Positions 32,735 through 43,256 of a stretch of DNA of 64,000 nt are shown piece by piece (position 1 is the stretch's first letter; every line of letters starts with the position of its first letter). Position numbers and translations under genes: made by a program. Source of the stretch: Mangifera indica (lineage: Eukaryota > Streptophyta > Magnoliopsida > Sapindales > Anacardiaceae); contig NC_058153.1 in the NCBI RefSeq assembly GCF_011075055.1, positions 8,680,001-8,744,000 of the forward strand. The letters are read 5' to 3'. The notes beneath the pieces are model-generated. The model did not search any database. It was not told where the DNA came from and worked only from the letters and a program-made list of their open reading frames with translations.

Positions 32735-34149
32735 ATGCAACGTTCCTCACTTTTGCTTGAAACTTCTTTGCACCAAATTAGTAAGGATTCTACTGGCATG
32801 GGAAATCGTTTGAATCTATTCCCATCTCGTCTGAGCCTACGGAAATTGCTGGAGAAGGGGAAAAGAAGGCTTCTTAGAACTCTCTTTTCACCTCTAAGAA
32901 ATCAAATGCAAAGCTGGAGTTTTTTGAACCAAAAGGGAGAGACACTATAGGGCGTATATGTGTTGCACCTCCTCAAGAAGTGGCTGAGTAGGTGCAATTA
33001 AATGGATAACATGTGCGGTAAGTTTCTTTCTTGGCAAAAGACTACCATTCTTGATTGTCAAGAGATCTCTAGAGAAGATTTGGACTTCCTATGGCCTCAT
33101 AGATGTTATGACTTCCAGCCAAGGTGTTTTTATCCTTAAGTTTCAAGACCTTGATGGAGTTACTAGAGCCGTGGAAGAGGGACAATTAACCATTGCAGGA
33201 CAGCCATTTCTTGTTAGGAAATGGACCACAAACCTCCCTATGTTGATTAATGTTGCCAAGAAGGTGGCTATTTGGGTCAGAATGTATAGCATTCCCCTTG
33301 AGTTTTGGGCTCCCAAAGGCCTCAGTTACATAGCAAGTGCTATTGGAAATCCTCTTTATGTGGATTCTATTACTGAAAAAGGGACAAGTTTGGATTATGC
33401 AAGAATGTATTGAGATCAAGGTGGATGCGGAGTGCCCCGATTCTATTTGCTTATCTTTGCCGAATGGAGAATGCATGGTAATCAATGTAGAATATAGTTG
33501 GAAACCTCTTAAATGCAATGGATGTCAATGTTTTGGACACTCCACAGCCAATTGCACTTTAGCAACTAAGTTGGAGGCAACTCAACTTCATAAAAAATAT
33601 TGGAGGATGGGCCTGGAACTGTGTTACCTAAGAAACTAAATGGGAAAGACAAAATGATGCAAGATGCTAAAGGCTATGACAAGAAGACCAAAAGTAAATT
33701 GGTGGAGATGCAAAAACCTTCGGTAAAGAATATGATAACTCATAAGAGTAATAGATTCTCTGCCTTAGCTATTAAGGAGTCCCATGAGCAAGATAAAGTG
33801 AGTATAATGCTGAATGAGGAGGAGAACCATGAGAGCACCACTAATGTTGCAAAAACGGAAGGAAAGAAGACCGTGACTACAGCTAGCACATCGAAGGAGA
33901 TTTGTCATTCCATGGCAGCAAGTGAAAGTGTTCGAGAGAATGATGAAACTTCCATAAATACCATAAAAAATATAAGTGTTGTAGAGGATACGAATCAAGA
34001 AGCCTCTCCAACAATGGTCCCTTTTGGTGAAAACTTAAGGTGGATAGATGGATTTTAGGAAGGAGGATGCTGACTTGAAGAGTAGGAATTTGGGGAAGAA
34101 ATTGGCAAAACAGAAGAAAGCAAATTCCCCTCTCCCCTTATCCAAATGA
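32735..34149 (+). pseudogene. LINE-A ORF1 (DUF4283-like domain and CCHC knuckle), broken
   Basis: ORF1 protein is the RNA-binding partner of ORF2. The start region at 32735 and the later KSNAKLEFFEPKG block lie in different frames, so a frameshift occurred early. TAG follows QEVAE. The DUF4283-like part is recognisable at 33051-33413 (KRSLEKIWTSYGL, KWTTNLPMLIN, VAIWVRMYSIPLEFW). After LDYARM the frame shifts again, then the knuckle CNGCQCFGHSTANC appears near 33518-33560. The C-terminal Lys/Glu-rich part runs to 34058 and shifts once more. ORF1 ends in TGA at 34147-34149, overlapping the ORF2 ATG at 34146. Confidence 0.85.
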
Positions 34150-34983
34150 CCAAATTTGCATGCTAGAATATTAGGGGCCTTAATGCTCCTATCAAGCAAA
34201 GGGAGGTTAGACAATTCATTTTTCATAATAATATTGATTTCATGGCTGTACTAGAGACTAAAGTAGGGAATAATAATTTAGTTAGAGTGAATCGTAATAT
34301 TTGGAAGGATTGGGGGTATGACAACAATAATGTTGTATGTCTCAATGGGAGAATTTGGGTAGGGTGGAATAAGGAAGAGATCAGAATAGACATTAAAGAG
34401 AAGACCCCTCAATTCATTCATGGTGAGGCTTGGTTAGTGAAGGAGAATACTCATATGGCTATATCCATAGTGTATGGATTCAATCAACCGTTGGATAGGA
34501 AAAGTCTTTGGAGGGAAATTGTTAAGCACTCGGATCAAATAGGTAGGAAGCCTTGGCTAATCATGGGTGATTTCAATGCAATCAGAGGTCCAAATGAAAA
34601 AATTGGAGGGGCTTCATGGGGAGACACGTATTGTGACAATTTAAACAGTTGTTGTAGAGAGGCTAGTTTAGATGACCTTCAGTATATGGGGAACCATCTC
34701 ACGTGGAGCAATTGTAGTGAAGGGCAAAGGAGGATAGCTTGAAAATTGGATAGAACACTCGTCAATGAATATTGAAGAGATGCCTTTGTGGATTCTTTGG
34801 CCATCTTTCTCAACCCTTCTATTTCAGATCACTCTCTCTGTATTGTGACCTGTGGGGGTATTGAAGAGAGGAGGAAGGTCCCTTTTAAATTCTACAACAT
34901 ATGGGCAAAACATGAAAGCTTCCTTAGTATTGTTAGGGGGGCTTGGAAAGAGGATTTCGGTGGCAGCCCTATGTTCAATCTTG
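34146..34983 (+). pseudogene. LINE-A ORF2, endonuclease domain
   Basis: This is an apurinic-type endonuclease: MTKFAC-stop-NIRGLNAPIKQ, VLETKVGNNN, LIMGDFNAIRG, and the catalytic-end motif SDHS. TAG replaces the Trp of ACWNIRG near the start. TGA replaces Cys after RRIA, and a further stop lies downstream (LVNEY-stop). It breaks off after PMFNL, where LINE-B is inserted. Confidence 0.87.
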
Positions 34984-35375
34984 TTTTTTTTTTGGTAAGT
35001 AATTAATAATTTTATACCAAAGAGAAAAATGTACAAATGGCTTATCTAGGACAAAGCCCCTAGATTAAGCCTAAAACAAGCATACCTAGGACAAGCCCCT
35101 AGGTTATGCCGAAACATCATGCAACACAAGAAAGCACAAATAAAATTACAAAGAGAATCAAAGCTACTACTCAAGTGCAAATGCACTTTATGGAACGAAT
35201 GGTGTTCATGGCACCAAAACTACAAAACAAAACGAATTCACTAAGAAGGAAGACAAATGCACTGCTAAGGTGAGCAAACCAACCGAAACTACAAGCCATA
35301 CAAGGAATCACACAAGTATAAACTAGAAACAAGAAACACAATACACAACACTTCCAATATCTGGACTTCAAAGAG
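34984..35375 (-). other. LINE-B 3' untranslated region
   Basis: It follows the ORF2 stop at 35376. It contains two stem-loops on the minus strand, CCTAGG...CCTAGG (35085-35103) and ATCTAGG...CCTAGAT (35044-35065), then the conserved terminal 'ttggtataaaattattaa' block and poly(A). Confidence 0.8.
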
Positions 35376-37570
35376 TTAACAAAATATAGATCTTGGCAAG
35401 TCCCATATCAATGCGATGGAGTCATTTATGCATGAACTTGGAATTTTTGATAAGGACGAAGTTCTAGCCTTCACACAATCCTTGATGATGGCAATGATCC
35501 TCTCTTTTGGAGATTTGCTCCTACCAAAGAAGACATGGTTGCGTTCACCCCAAATGTGGTATAAAGTGGCACCAAAGCAAATCTTACAAATGATGTGTAG
35601 TAGATTATCTCCCTTCCATTTATTTGCATAATAAGGAACAAGAGTGCCCCACGGATAGGGGGGATTATCAAACCGGCAAAGATTAGCAAAATGATTCCAA
35701 ATTGCGGCAGAATAAGGGCATAGGAAAAAGAGATGATCCATGCTTTCCGGAGCCAAATTGCAAAGACCACACACATTGTTTGGAATGATGCCGAGGTTAT
35801 GTAGTTTATCCTTGGTCTTCATACCACCCTTGATACCCATCCATGCAATGAAAGAGTGCCTAGGGAAATGTCTTTTGAACCAAATGATACTATAACACGA
35901 CACTTTTGATTTGGATTCCCTAATGCTATTCCAAGCCGATTTGATGGAGAATTGACCATTGGTGCTTGGTTTCCACCATAGGATATCATCACCATGAGAG
36001 GGAGGAGGCATAATGGTATATTTTTATTTCCAAAAGAGCTGTAGAATTTGTCAATGGCCATTTCCATGCTTCTTCCTCAATCACCTCCTTGACTTTACAA
36101 TGCAACGGAAGCCTTGAGTCATAAACCACCCTAGGACCATATTTGTCAATGAGGGGTCCTAAAGGGTGCCAATTGTCATGCCAAAGATGAGTATTCTGCC
36201 CATTTCCTACAATTCTTTGGATTTTTCCTTTAAGGCTTTCCCTAAGCAAAAGCAATTTCCTCCAAACCCAAGAACAATTGCCACTTGGTTTAACCTCCCA
36301 AAAGCTTTTGTTTCTAAGGTGATTATCATTGATCCAATCGGCTCATAAGGATGTTCCAGCATTTTGAAGGAGTTTCCATATATGCTTCATCATTGCAGCC
36401 TTGTTCCAAGATTTGCTTTTCATAATGCCCAATCCTCCTTCCTCTTTTGAAAGACAAATATCATCCCAAGCAACTTTTGCCTTCTTGCTACAGGATATGT
36501 CTCCACTCCAAAGGAAATTTCTAAGGTAGCCATCAATTACCTTATGAACTTTTGCGGGAAGGATGAATGTTGAAGACCAATATACTTGGATGCTAAAGAG
36601 AATAGCTTTGATAAGAATAAGTCTTCCAGCATAAGAAAGGAACTTACTTTTCCAAGATGAGATCCTAGCCATAATCTTGTCAATGAGGGGTTTGCAATCA
36701 TCAACCCTTAGTTTAGAAGAAATCATAGGGACACCAAGGTATTTAAAAGGAAGAGGGCCAAACTCAATGCCAAGGATTGATTTAAGGTGTTCCGCTTCAG
36801 CATTATTGACTCCGGAAAGGTAGATATTGCTCTTGGACAGATTTGATTTAAGCCCGGACCAAGAATGGAAGCAATCTAATACCTCTTTTATAAGAGATAT
36901 GGAATATACATCCGCCCTACAAAAAATCATGAGGTCGTCTGCAAAACACAAGTGAGTGATATTATTCTTCTTGCACTTCCAATGATGGCTAAATTGAGCA
37001 TTCTCCTTTAGGTCACTAAGCATGCAAGAGAGCACCTCCATGGCAATGACAAAAAGGTAAGGAGAGAGAGGATCTCCTTGCCTTAAACCTCTAGCACTTT
37101 TGAAGAAGCCAACAAGTTCACCATTTAGGCCCACCGAAAACATAGGACTAGTGATGCACATCCTTATCCAAGTTATGAATGTTTGCGGCATATCAATGGA
37201 ATCAAGGGCAGCAAGCAAGAAATCCCAATTTAGTGTGTCATAAGCTTTCATAATATCAATCTTAATGGCACATTTCTTTTCATGAGCGTCCTTATGGTAG
37301 CTATGCATAAGCTCTTGGCATAAAAGGATGTTTTCACCAATGCTACGGCCTCCCACAAAGGCACCTTGAGCTTTGTTAATGAATTGCGGAAGAATGACCT
37401 TGAGGCGGTTTGCCATGATTTTAGTGATGCATTTGTACAAAGTATTGCAGCAAGCAATAGACCTGAAATCCTTGCAAAGAGTAGGATTAGAAACTTTAGG
37501 AACAAGTGCAAGAATGGTACAATTTACCTCTTTTAAAAGGTGGCTCGTTTTGAAGAAGTGCTTGATGGCC
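35376..37570 (-). pseudogene. LINE-B ORF2: reverse transcriptase and zf-RVT-like end
   Basis: The RT is continuous from about 37440 to 36343, with QGAFVGGRSIGEN, KIDIMKAYDTLNWDF, GLRQGDPLSPYLF, an intact catalytic CFADDLMIF, and FKYLGVPMIS. A stop after NAGTSL (36343), a shift at about 36250 and another near 36010 break the C-terminal part. That part still reads HDNWHPLGPLIDKYG, FSIKSAW and NNVCGLCNLAPESMDHLFF, a zf-RVT-like Cys/His segment. It ends at 35376. The endonuclease half is missing by 5' truncation. Confidence 0.9.
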
Positions 37571-37572
37571 TT

Positions 37573-38336
37573 TATAACATGTTAACAAACTCAAGAGATT
37601 AAAAGGAGAATTAAGGAAGCTAAATAGGGATGGCTTTTGGAAAATTTCAGATAAGGCGTTAGAAGCTAAAGATATGGTGGAGGATATTCAGAATAGACTC
37701 TATAACTACCCTTTTGATGAAGACTTAGCTAGGGAAGAAAAGGTTTGGCTGGAGAATTATAGTAGGCTTAGTTAGGCAGAAGAATCTTTGGCTTGCCAAA
37801 AAGCAAAGGTCCATTGGCTCAAAGAAGAGGATCAAAACACCAAATACTTCTTCAAATGCATTAAAGCTCACAGGAATAGAAATTCTATTAATGGTGTGTG
37901 CCTTGAAGATAGAACGTTTGTGAGTGCCATGGGAGATGTAAAGAAGGAATTTGTTAGCTACTTCAAGAAAGTACTCAACTCCTTAGATTCATGTAATCCT
38001 AATATTGAGGAGATTAAAAGGCTGGTTACATTCCGAATGAAGCCTCAAGATAGAGAGACCATGATTAAGGATGTGGAGGAGCATGAAATCAAATCCATAA
38101 TCTTTGCCATGGACAACAATAAAGCTCCCGGTCTGGATGGTTATGGTGCATATTTTTTTAAGGCAGCTTGGGAGGTTGTAGGGAGTGATGTGGTTAAAGC
38201 AATTAAACACTTCTTCTCCTCGGGTCATCTCCTTAAAGAGGTAAATTGCACTATCCTTGCTTTGGTTCCTAAGATTACTAACCCTTCTCTTTGCAAGGAC
38301 TATAGGCCTATAGCATGTTGCAATACAATTTACAAA
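37573..38336 (+). pseudogene. LINE-A ORF2, linker and start of reverse transcriptase
   Basis: It is collinear with LINE-C ORF2 residues around 280-540: NKLKRLKGELRKLNRDGFW, then a TAG after SRLS. It is open from 37788 (AKVHWLKEEDQNTKYFFKC, IIFAMDNNKAPGLDGYGA, LVPKITNPSLCKDYRPIACC). It stops at YKCI where gypsy-X is inserted. The ORF continues into the LTR by chance. Confidence 0.88.
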
Positions 38337-38341
38337 TGCAT
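38337..38341. repeat. Left target-site duplication of gypsy-X (TGCAT)
   Basis: TGCAT precedes the 5' LTR and recurs at 51828-51832, directly after the 3' LTR. LINE-A coding sequence resumes across it. Confidence 0.93.
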
Positions 38342-39334
38342 TGATGTATTCTCGGCCACTTCTCCAACTTTAGCTTCCAAGTCTCTATCAAATCTTCATT
38401 TGGCTCCAGCCACCATTGAGAATGAGGGCAAAGCTCCATGCAAGTCCAAAGAACCTTTGGACTCTCCAATTTGGCCCAACTTTACTTTTGGGTGCACTCT
38501 CATTACTTACATCCAAGGCCTTAATGAGATGGAAGCTTAAATGAGTCCAAGAAGCCAACTACAAGCCCACTTTGAAGCCCAAGTAGATGAGGCAGCCATC
38601 CATCACTTAAATTGGAGCCCAAGATGCCATGAAGCCCATTTAGTTGAATTGCAACTAAAAGGAAGCAAGTAACTTTAGTTGGTGGACATAGTTCCACCTT
38701 TTAAGGAAAAGTTGTTCCCTTTTGTTAGTTTCTTCATTAATGTGGTATGGCCTTAGTTTAAATGAATGGTTGAGCTTAAATGAAGGGCATAGCTTCCATG
38801 TCAAATTAATGCCCAATTTTTGCTGCCATTTGCTCTTGTATATGAAGTAGATTTTCACTTGTAAAAAGTTAGACTTCTTTGATAATGAAATATTCAAGTA
38901 AAGATTTATAGCTTTTCTTTAGTTGCTTTTCTCCTTTATCCAATTCATCTTGGAGGAAGAATTGGTGGTGGAAGACCCCAAGGTTGGTGGAAATTTCCTT
39001 TATGCCTTGGTTAACTTTCTTGTTACCCTTGAAATCCAAAGTGTGAATGTGTGTTGTATGCCCGGATATTGTTCACAGTGTGTGATTTTGCCATTTTCAG
39101 ATTTTGTCATCAAACTTTGAAACAAGTGTTGAATGTCTTGTTTGTTGAGTTGTGATTGCTATAATATACCATTAGAAAGCTCTTTGAATACTCTTTCCAA
39201 TGATCTATACTTTGTATGTTTTGCAGGTCATTTGATTGGTTAAATTGGAAGACAAAGTGCTGTTGTGCCATATGAACATTAATTTCCAGATTTGAGTTTG
39301 CGAATTGTTGCATTGCCTTGATGGATATGCACCA
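38342..39334 (+). repeat. gypsy-X 5' LTR, 993 bp
   Basis: It starts TGATGTATTC and ends ATGCACCA, an imperfect terminal inverted repeat. Its first 200 bases contain the same pol-tail reading frame that the 3' LTR provides downstream of integrase (to GLNEMEA-stop). It has a 'cccactttgaag' segment that is deleted in the 3' LTR. Confidence 0.93.
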
Positions 39335-39336
39335 TG

Positions 39337-39348
39337 TGGTATCAGAGT
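39337..39348 (+). promoter_or_regulatory. gypsy-X primer-binding site
   Basis: TGGTATCAGAGT begins two bases after the LTR end and is of the initiator tRNA-Met type. Confidence 0.9.
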
Positions 39349-39558
39349 CTAGGTTGTTTCTGTGATTTGTTGAGTGATCTCTATCTCCCGGAGCTACTGT
39401 TCACCTCCCGGAATTTACTGTTCACTACAAAATTACTGTTCACAGAACTTTAATTTGCCTTAAACACAAACCTTCCTTAACCTAAACACTTACCAATACT
39501 CACCCCAACCCTTCAACACTTATAACCATTAACCTTTACCTACTAGCCACTACTACAA

Positions 39559-41299
39559 ATGTCCCATAAAAGAACTTCATCCTCTTCCTCCTCACCTCCT
39601 CATCCTTGGGAATTTGCCCACATGGCATTAAAAGAAGAGGTCAAAGGAGAACTTAAGACCATTAAGGACCAAATGAATCAAATGATGAGAGACTTGACCC
39701 TCACTCAAAGTCGGGCACCCTTATCATAGCCCCAAACTTCAACACAAAGCCAAATACCCTCTCCTCCACCTCACCCAACCCAACTACATCAACCAAGAAG
39801 ACATATTAGACCTTCCCCTCCTCCTCCTAGACATCATAGGGAGGAATTGATGCTTCATGATTATTCAAGTGAGGAAGAACAAGAGAGGCCACCTAGGAGA
39901 GAAAAGGATGATGATAGGGGTTTAAGGATTGAAATTCTGGAATTTGAAGGGAGCATGAGTCCGGATGATTTTGTTGATTGGTTACATGCTATTGAGAGAG
40001 TTTTTGAATATAAAGGCTATTCGGATGAGAAGAAATGTAAACTTGCCATTTTGAAATTTAAGGATTATGCATCCTTGTGGTGGGAAAATCTTAAGAAGCA
40101 AAGGGAAAGGGATGGTAAAGAGAGAGTGAGATCTTGAGAGAAACTAAAGAAGCTTATGAAGAGAAGATTCCTTCCGGATAACCATAAACAAGATCTTTAC
40201 CTCAAGCTACACACCCTTAAGCAAGGAAGTGATGGAGTAGAGCATTATATAAGGGAGTTTGAGAAGCTATTAATGAGAAGTGAGCTGCCGAAAGTGAAAG
40301 AGCAAACCATTGCAAGATTCATTGGTGGTTTAAACCAAGACATTACTCATATGGTAGAATTGCAACCATATTGCACCTTTGAAGATGTTTGTAAGTTGGC
40401 TATTAAGGTGGAGAAGCAAAAGAAGGTCATGAAGTCTACGATTGCCAAGCCATTTACCAAGGGGACTTCATTCTACAAAAGTTCTCCTTTCAACAAGGGA
40501 ACCACCTTTCAAAAAGGTTCCCCATCCAACTATAAGGCTGCCGAAATCACTTCCAAGGAGAAAGGGAAAGAAAAGGTGGTAGAACCTAGCAAGAACAAAC
40601 CAATTATGGGAAGACTTGATCTTTCCAATAAAAAGTGCTTCAAATGCCAAGGCTATGGACACTTCCAAGCCAAATGCCCAAATAGAAGAACTTTGTCATT
40701 GATGGAGATTCAAGCTATTGAAGAATCTCTTCAAGAAGATGAAGAAAATGTAGATTATGGCCATGAAGATGGAGCTGCCGAAGAAGAAGAAGAGGAGGTC
40801 ATGCAAAGGGCTGATGAAGGAGAGATGTTAGTGATTAGAAGAGCATTGCATTCCAAGTCCTTTCCACATGAGGAACAAAGGCTCCAAATTTTCCAATCAA
40901 GATGCACCATTGGAGGCAAGGTGTGTTCTTTGATTATAGATAGTGGAAGTTGTGCAAATATGGCTTCATCTACATTAGTGGAGAAACTTGGATTGTCTAC
41001 CATACCTCATCCTCAACCATATACGCTCCAATGGTTGAGCAATGGGACCAGCCTCCAAGTAGCCAAACAAGTACTTGTTTCCTTCTCCATTGGCAAGCAT
41101 TACCAAGATGAGATTGTGTGTGATGTAGTTCCCATGGATGCATGACATTTGTTGCTAGGGAGACCTTGGCAATTTGATAGAGAAGTAACTCATAATGGTA
41201 AAAAGAACACTTATTCCTTCAAATTCAAGGAGAAGACCATTACTTTGCTACCTCTTAGTCCCCCAGAAGCTAACAAAGCTATCAAAGGGAAAGAAGCTA
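39559..41299 (+). pseudogene. gypsy-X Gag and protease, three nonsense codons
   Basis: One frame runs from MSHKRTSSSSSS at 39559. TAG at 39727-39729 (from CAG), TGA at 40135-40137 (Trp of the RVRTWEKL motif of gypsy-Y) and TGA at 41143-41145 (Cys of DACHLLLGRPW) interrupt it. There is no frameshift. The Gag core has DWLHAIERVFEYKGYSDEKK and LYLKLHTLKQGSDGVEHYIR. The knuckle CFKCQGYGHFQAKC lies near 40638-40680. The protease has LIIDSGSCANMAS near 40930. LLGRPWQFDREVTHNG marks the protease end. The frame is cut by LINE-C after KGKEA and resumes in frame at 47134. Confidence 0.9.
41284..41299. repeat. Left target-site duplication of LINE-C
   Basis: AAAGGGAAAGAAGCTA here matches AAAGGGAAGGAAGCTA at 47118-47133 with one mismatch. 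The gypsy-X frame (KGKEA) reads across either copy. Confidence 0.9.
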
Positions 41300-41932
41300 T
41301 ATGTAGTCAAGGTGCAAGTCATCTCTCTAAAAAACATGCTCTCCCTTCTCTCTAAAAAACCACCTTCCCTCTTTTCCTCCTCCATTTAGTTTTGTGTCCT
41401 TCATTCTCGGCTGTATTGGTATCTCTTAAGTTCTATCCTCCGGTCCGGTGACCAAGGTCACCGACTCTTCCCCCTCCTCCGGTTGCTGTTTTAATCTCTT
41501 TTTCTTTCTTTCAAATGGCGATTGCTTTGGAGTCTCTTTATTCTTATTTTGAAGGTGCTGTTTCTAGTGCATGTCTCTTTTAAGGTTTTCGGTGTCAAAC
41601 TCAACCCAGTTCCAGTTATCTGTTTTTCATTTCCGGTGCTTCTTTCTTTTCCGGTTAAGCTTTGTAGCTTGTTTGGTGTTGCTGGTTTTCCCTCTCTCCT
41701 GAAATTCAAATTTTGTAGCTGTTGCGTGTGGTTTGTGCTATTTCCTCTTTGGTGCATACTGTTTTTTTATTTCCGTGTCAGTTTTCCTCTTTCCTTTTTC
41801 TGAATAGTTTAGTCTGTTATGCCTTTGGTCTGCTCTATTTTTGCAGGCTGTTTTACATAGTTTCAGTTAGTCAATCCTCTTCTTTCTTTTTCCTCCCTCC
41901 CTTTTCCTCAATCGTCCATTACCTTTTTTAGT
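41300..41932 (+). promoter_or_regulatory. LINE-C 5' untranslated region
   Basis: It opens with CT-rich repeats ('atctctctaaaaaacatg', 'cttctctctaaaaaacc') matching LINE-A and LINE-E. By family it should hold the internal promoter. No conserved frame is present. Confidence 0.6.
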
Positions 41933-43256
41933 ATGTCTTCTTCTGGTTTGGAAAAGACTACTGAAGCTTCCTTGGTTTCCGTTGGTGAAAAGGATAATAA
42001 GGCTTCTTGGAGCTCCCTTTTCTCCTCAAAGAAGTCTTGTGCTAAGTTGGAATATTTTGAGCCTAAAGGAAGAGATGCAAAGGGGCGTGTGTGTGTTGCT
42101 CCTCCACTAGAAATTGCGGAAGAAGGTGCTGCAAAATGGAGAAACTGTGCGGTTGGTTTTTTCCTTGGCAAAAGACCTCCATTCTTGACTGTTAAAAGAA
42201 CACTTGAGAAAATATGGGCTTCCTATGGCCTTAGTGAGGTTATGACCTCTGGCCAAGGAGTCTTTTTTCTTAAATTCCAAGATATGGATGGAGTTTCTAG
42301 AGCGATGGAAGTAGGACAACTAACTATTGGTGGACAACCTTTCATTGTTAGGAAATGGACTACAAACCTTCCCATGATGATCAATGATGTAAAGAAGGTG
42401 GCTATTTGGGTTAGATTGTATGGCATTCCTTGAGTTTTGGTCTCCAAAAGGACTCAACTACATAGCAAGTGCCATTGGGAATCCTCTTTATATGGATGAT
42501 GTCACGGAAGGAGGGACAAGATTAGATTTTGCAAGGATATGCATTGAGATCAAAGTGGATGCGGAATGCCTGGAGTCTATAAGTTTAACTCTACCAAATG
42601 GTGAAAGCTTGGTGATCAATGTAGAGTATAACTGGAAACCACTAAAATGCAATAGGTGCCAATGCTTTGGACACTCCACTGCCAATTGTTCTTTTGCTCC
42701 GAAATTTGAAGGTAGCTCATCTTCTCGAAAAAGTTTAAAGGATGGGGCTGGAATGATAGTATCTAAGAAACTACTTGGGAAATATAGCATGTTGAAAGTG
42801 GCAAACGGCAATGACAAGAAGGCCAAAGGTAAAGGTGTGGAGATTCATAATTCGGTGGAAAACACAAATAAGAATAATAAATACTCAGCGTTAGCCAACT
42901 ATGAGTCACATGAGCAAGCCAATAGGAGTCTAATGATGGTTGAAGAGGTAAACCCAGAGAAAACCAATGAAGGTGTTATTTCGGCAGGAAAAGAAAATAT
43001 GAATGCAGCTAGCACATCCAAGAATAGTCAAGTTACAGCAGCAAGTGGAATTGTTTTGGAGGGTGATGGAACCATCACAAATGGTGTGGAGGACTTGGAA
43101 AATGAGGGCTCTCCAACTATAGTCCCATTTGGCGGAAAGCTAAAGGTAGATGAGATGGATCTTAGGAAGAAGGAAGTGGACATGAAGACCATGAACTTGG
43201 GGAAAAAATTGGCAAAGCTTAAGAAAGCAAATTCCCCTCCCCCTTTATCCAAATGA
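41933..43256 (+). pseudogene. LINE-C ORF1 (DUF4283-like domain, CCHC knuckle), one frameshift
   Basis: It starts MSSSGLEKTTEAS. The DUF4283-like domain lies at about residues 60-200 (CAVGFFLGKRPPFLTVKRTL, GQGVFFLKFQDMDGV, KWTTNLPMMIND). A 2-nt deletion at about 42430 ends this frame at YGIP. The rest resumes at 42431 (EFWSPKGLNYIASAIGNP) with the knuckle CNRCQCFGHSTANC near 42650-42690, and a Lys/Glu-rich C-terminus ending PPPLSK. The stop TGA (43254-43256) overlaps the ORF2 start ATG at 43253. It probably binds LINE RNA as in other L1 elements. Confidence 0.9.

Larger units (their letters stand above)
34984..37572 (-). mobile_element. LINE-B, 5'-truncated, inserted in LINE-A
   Basis: On the minus strand it runs from mid-ORF2 at 37572 to a poly(A) seen as T10 at 34984 onward. 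The 3' end reads '...ttattaattacc' before poly(A), as in LINE-A. It splits LINE-A ORF2 between PMFNL and NKLKRLKGEL. No long TSD is visible; at most 'tgtt' is shared at the two ends. It belongs to a more divergent subfamily than LINE-A, C, D and E. Confidence 0.9.
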
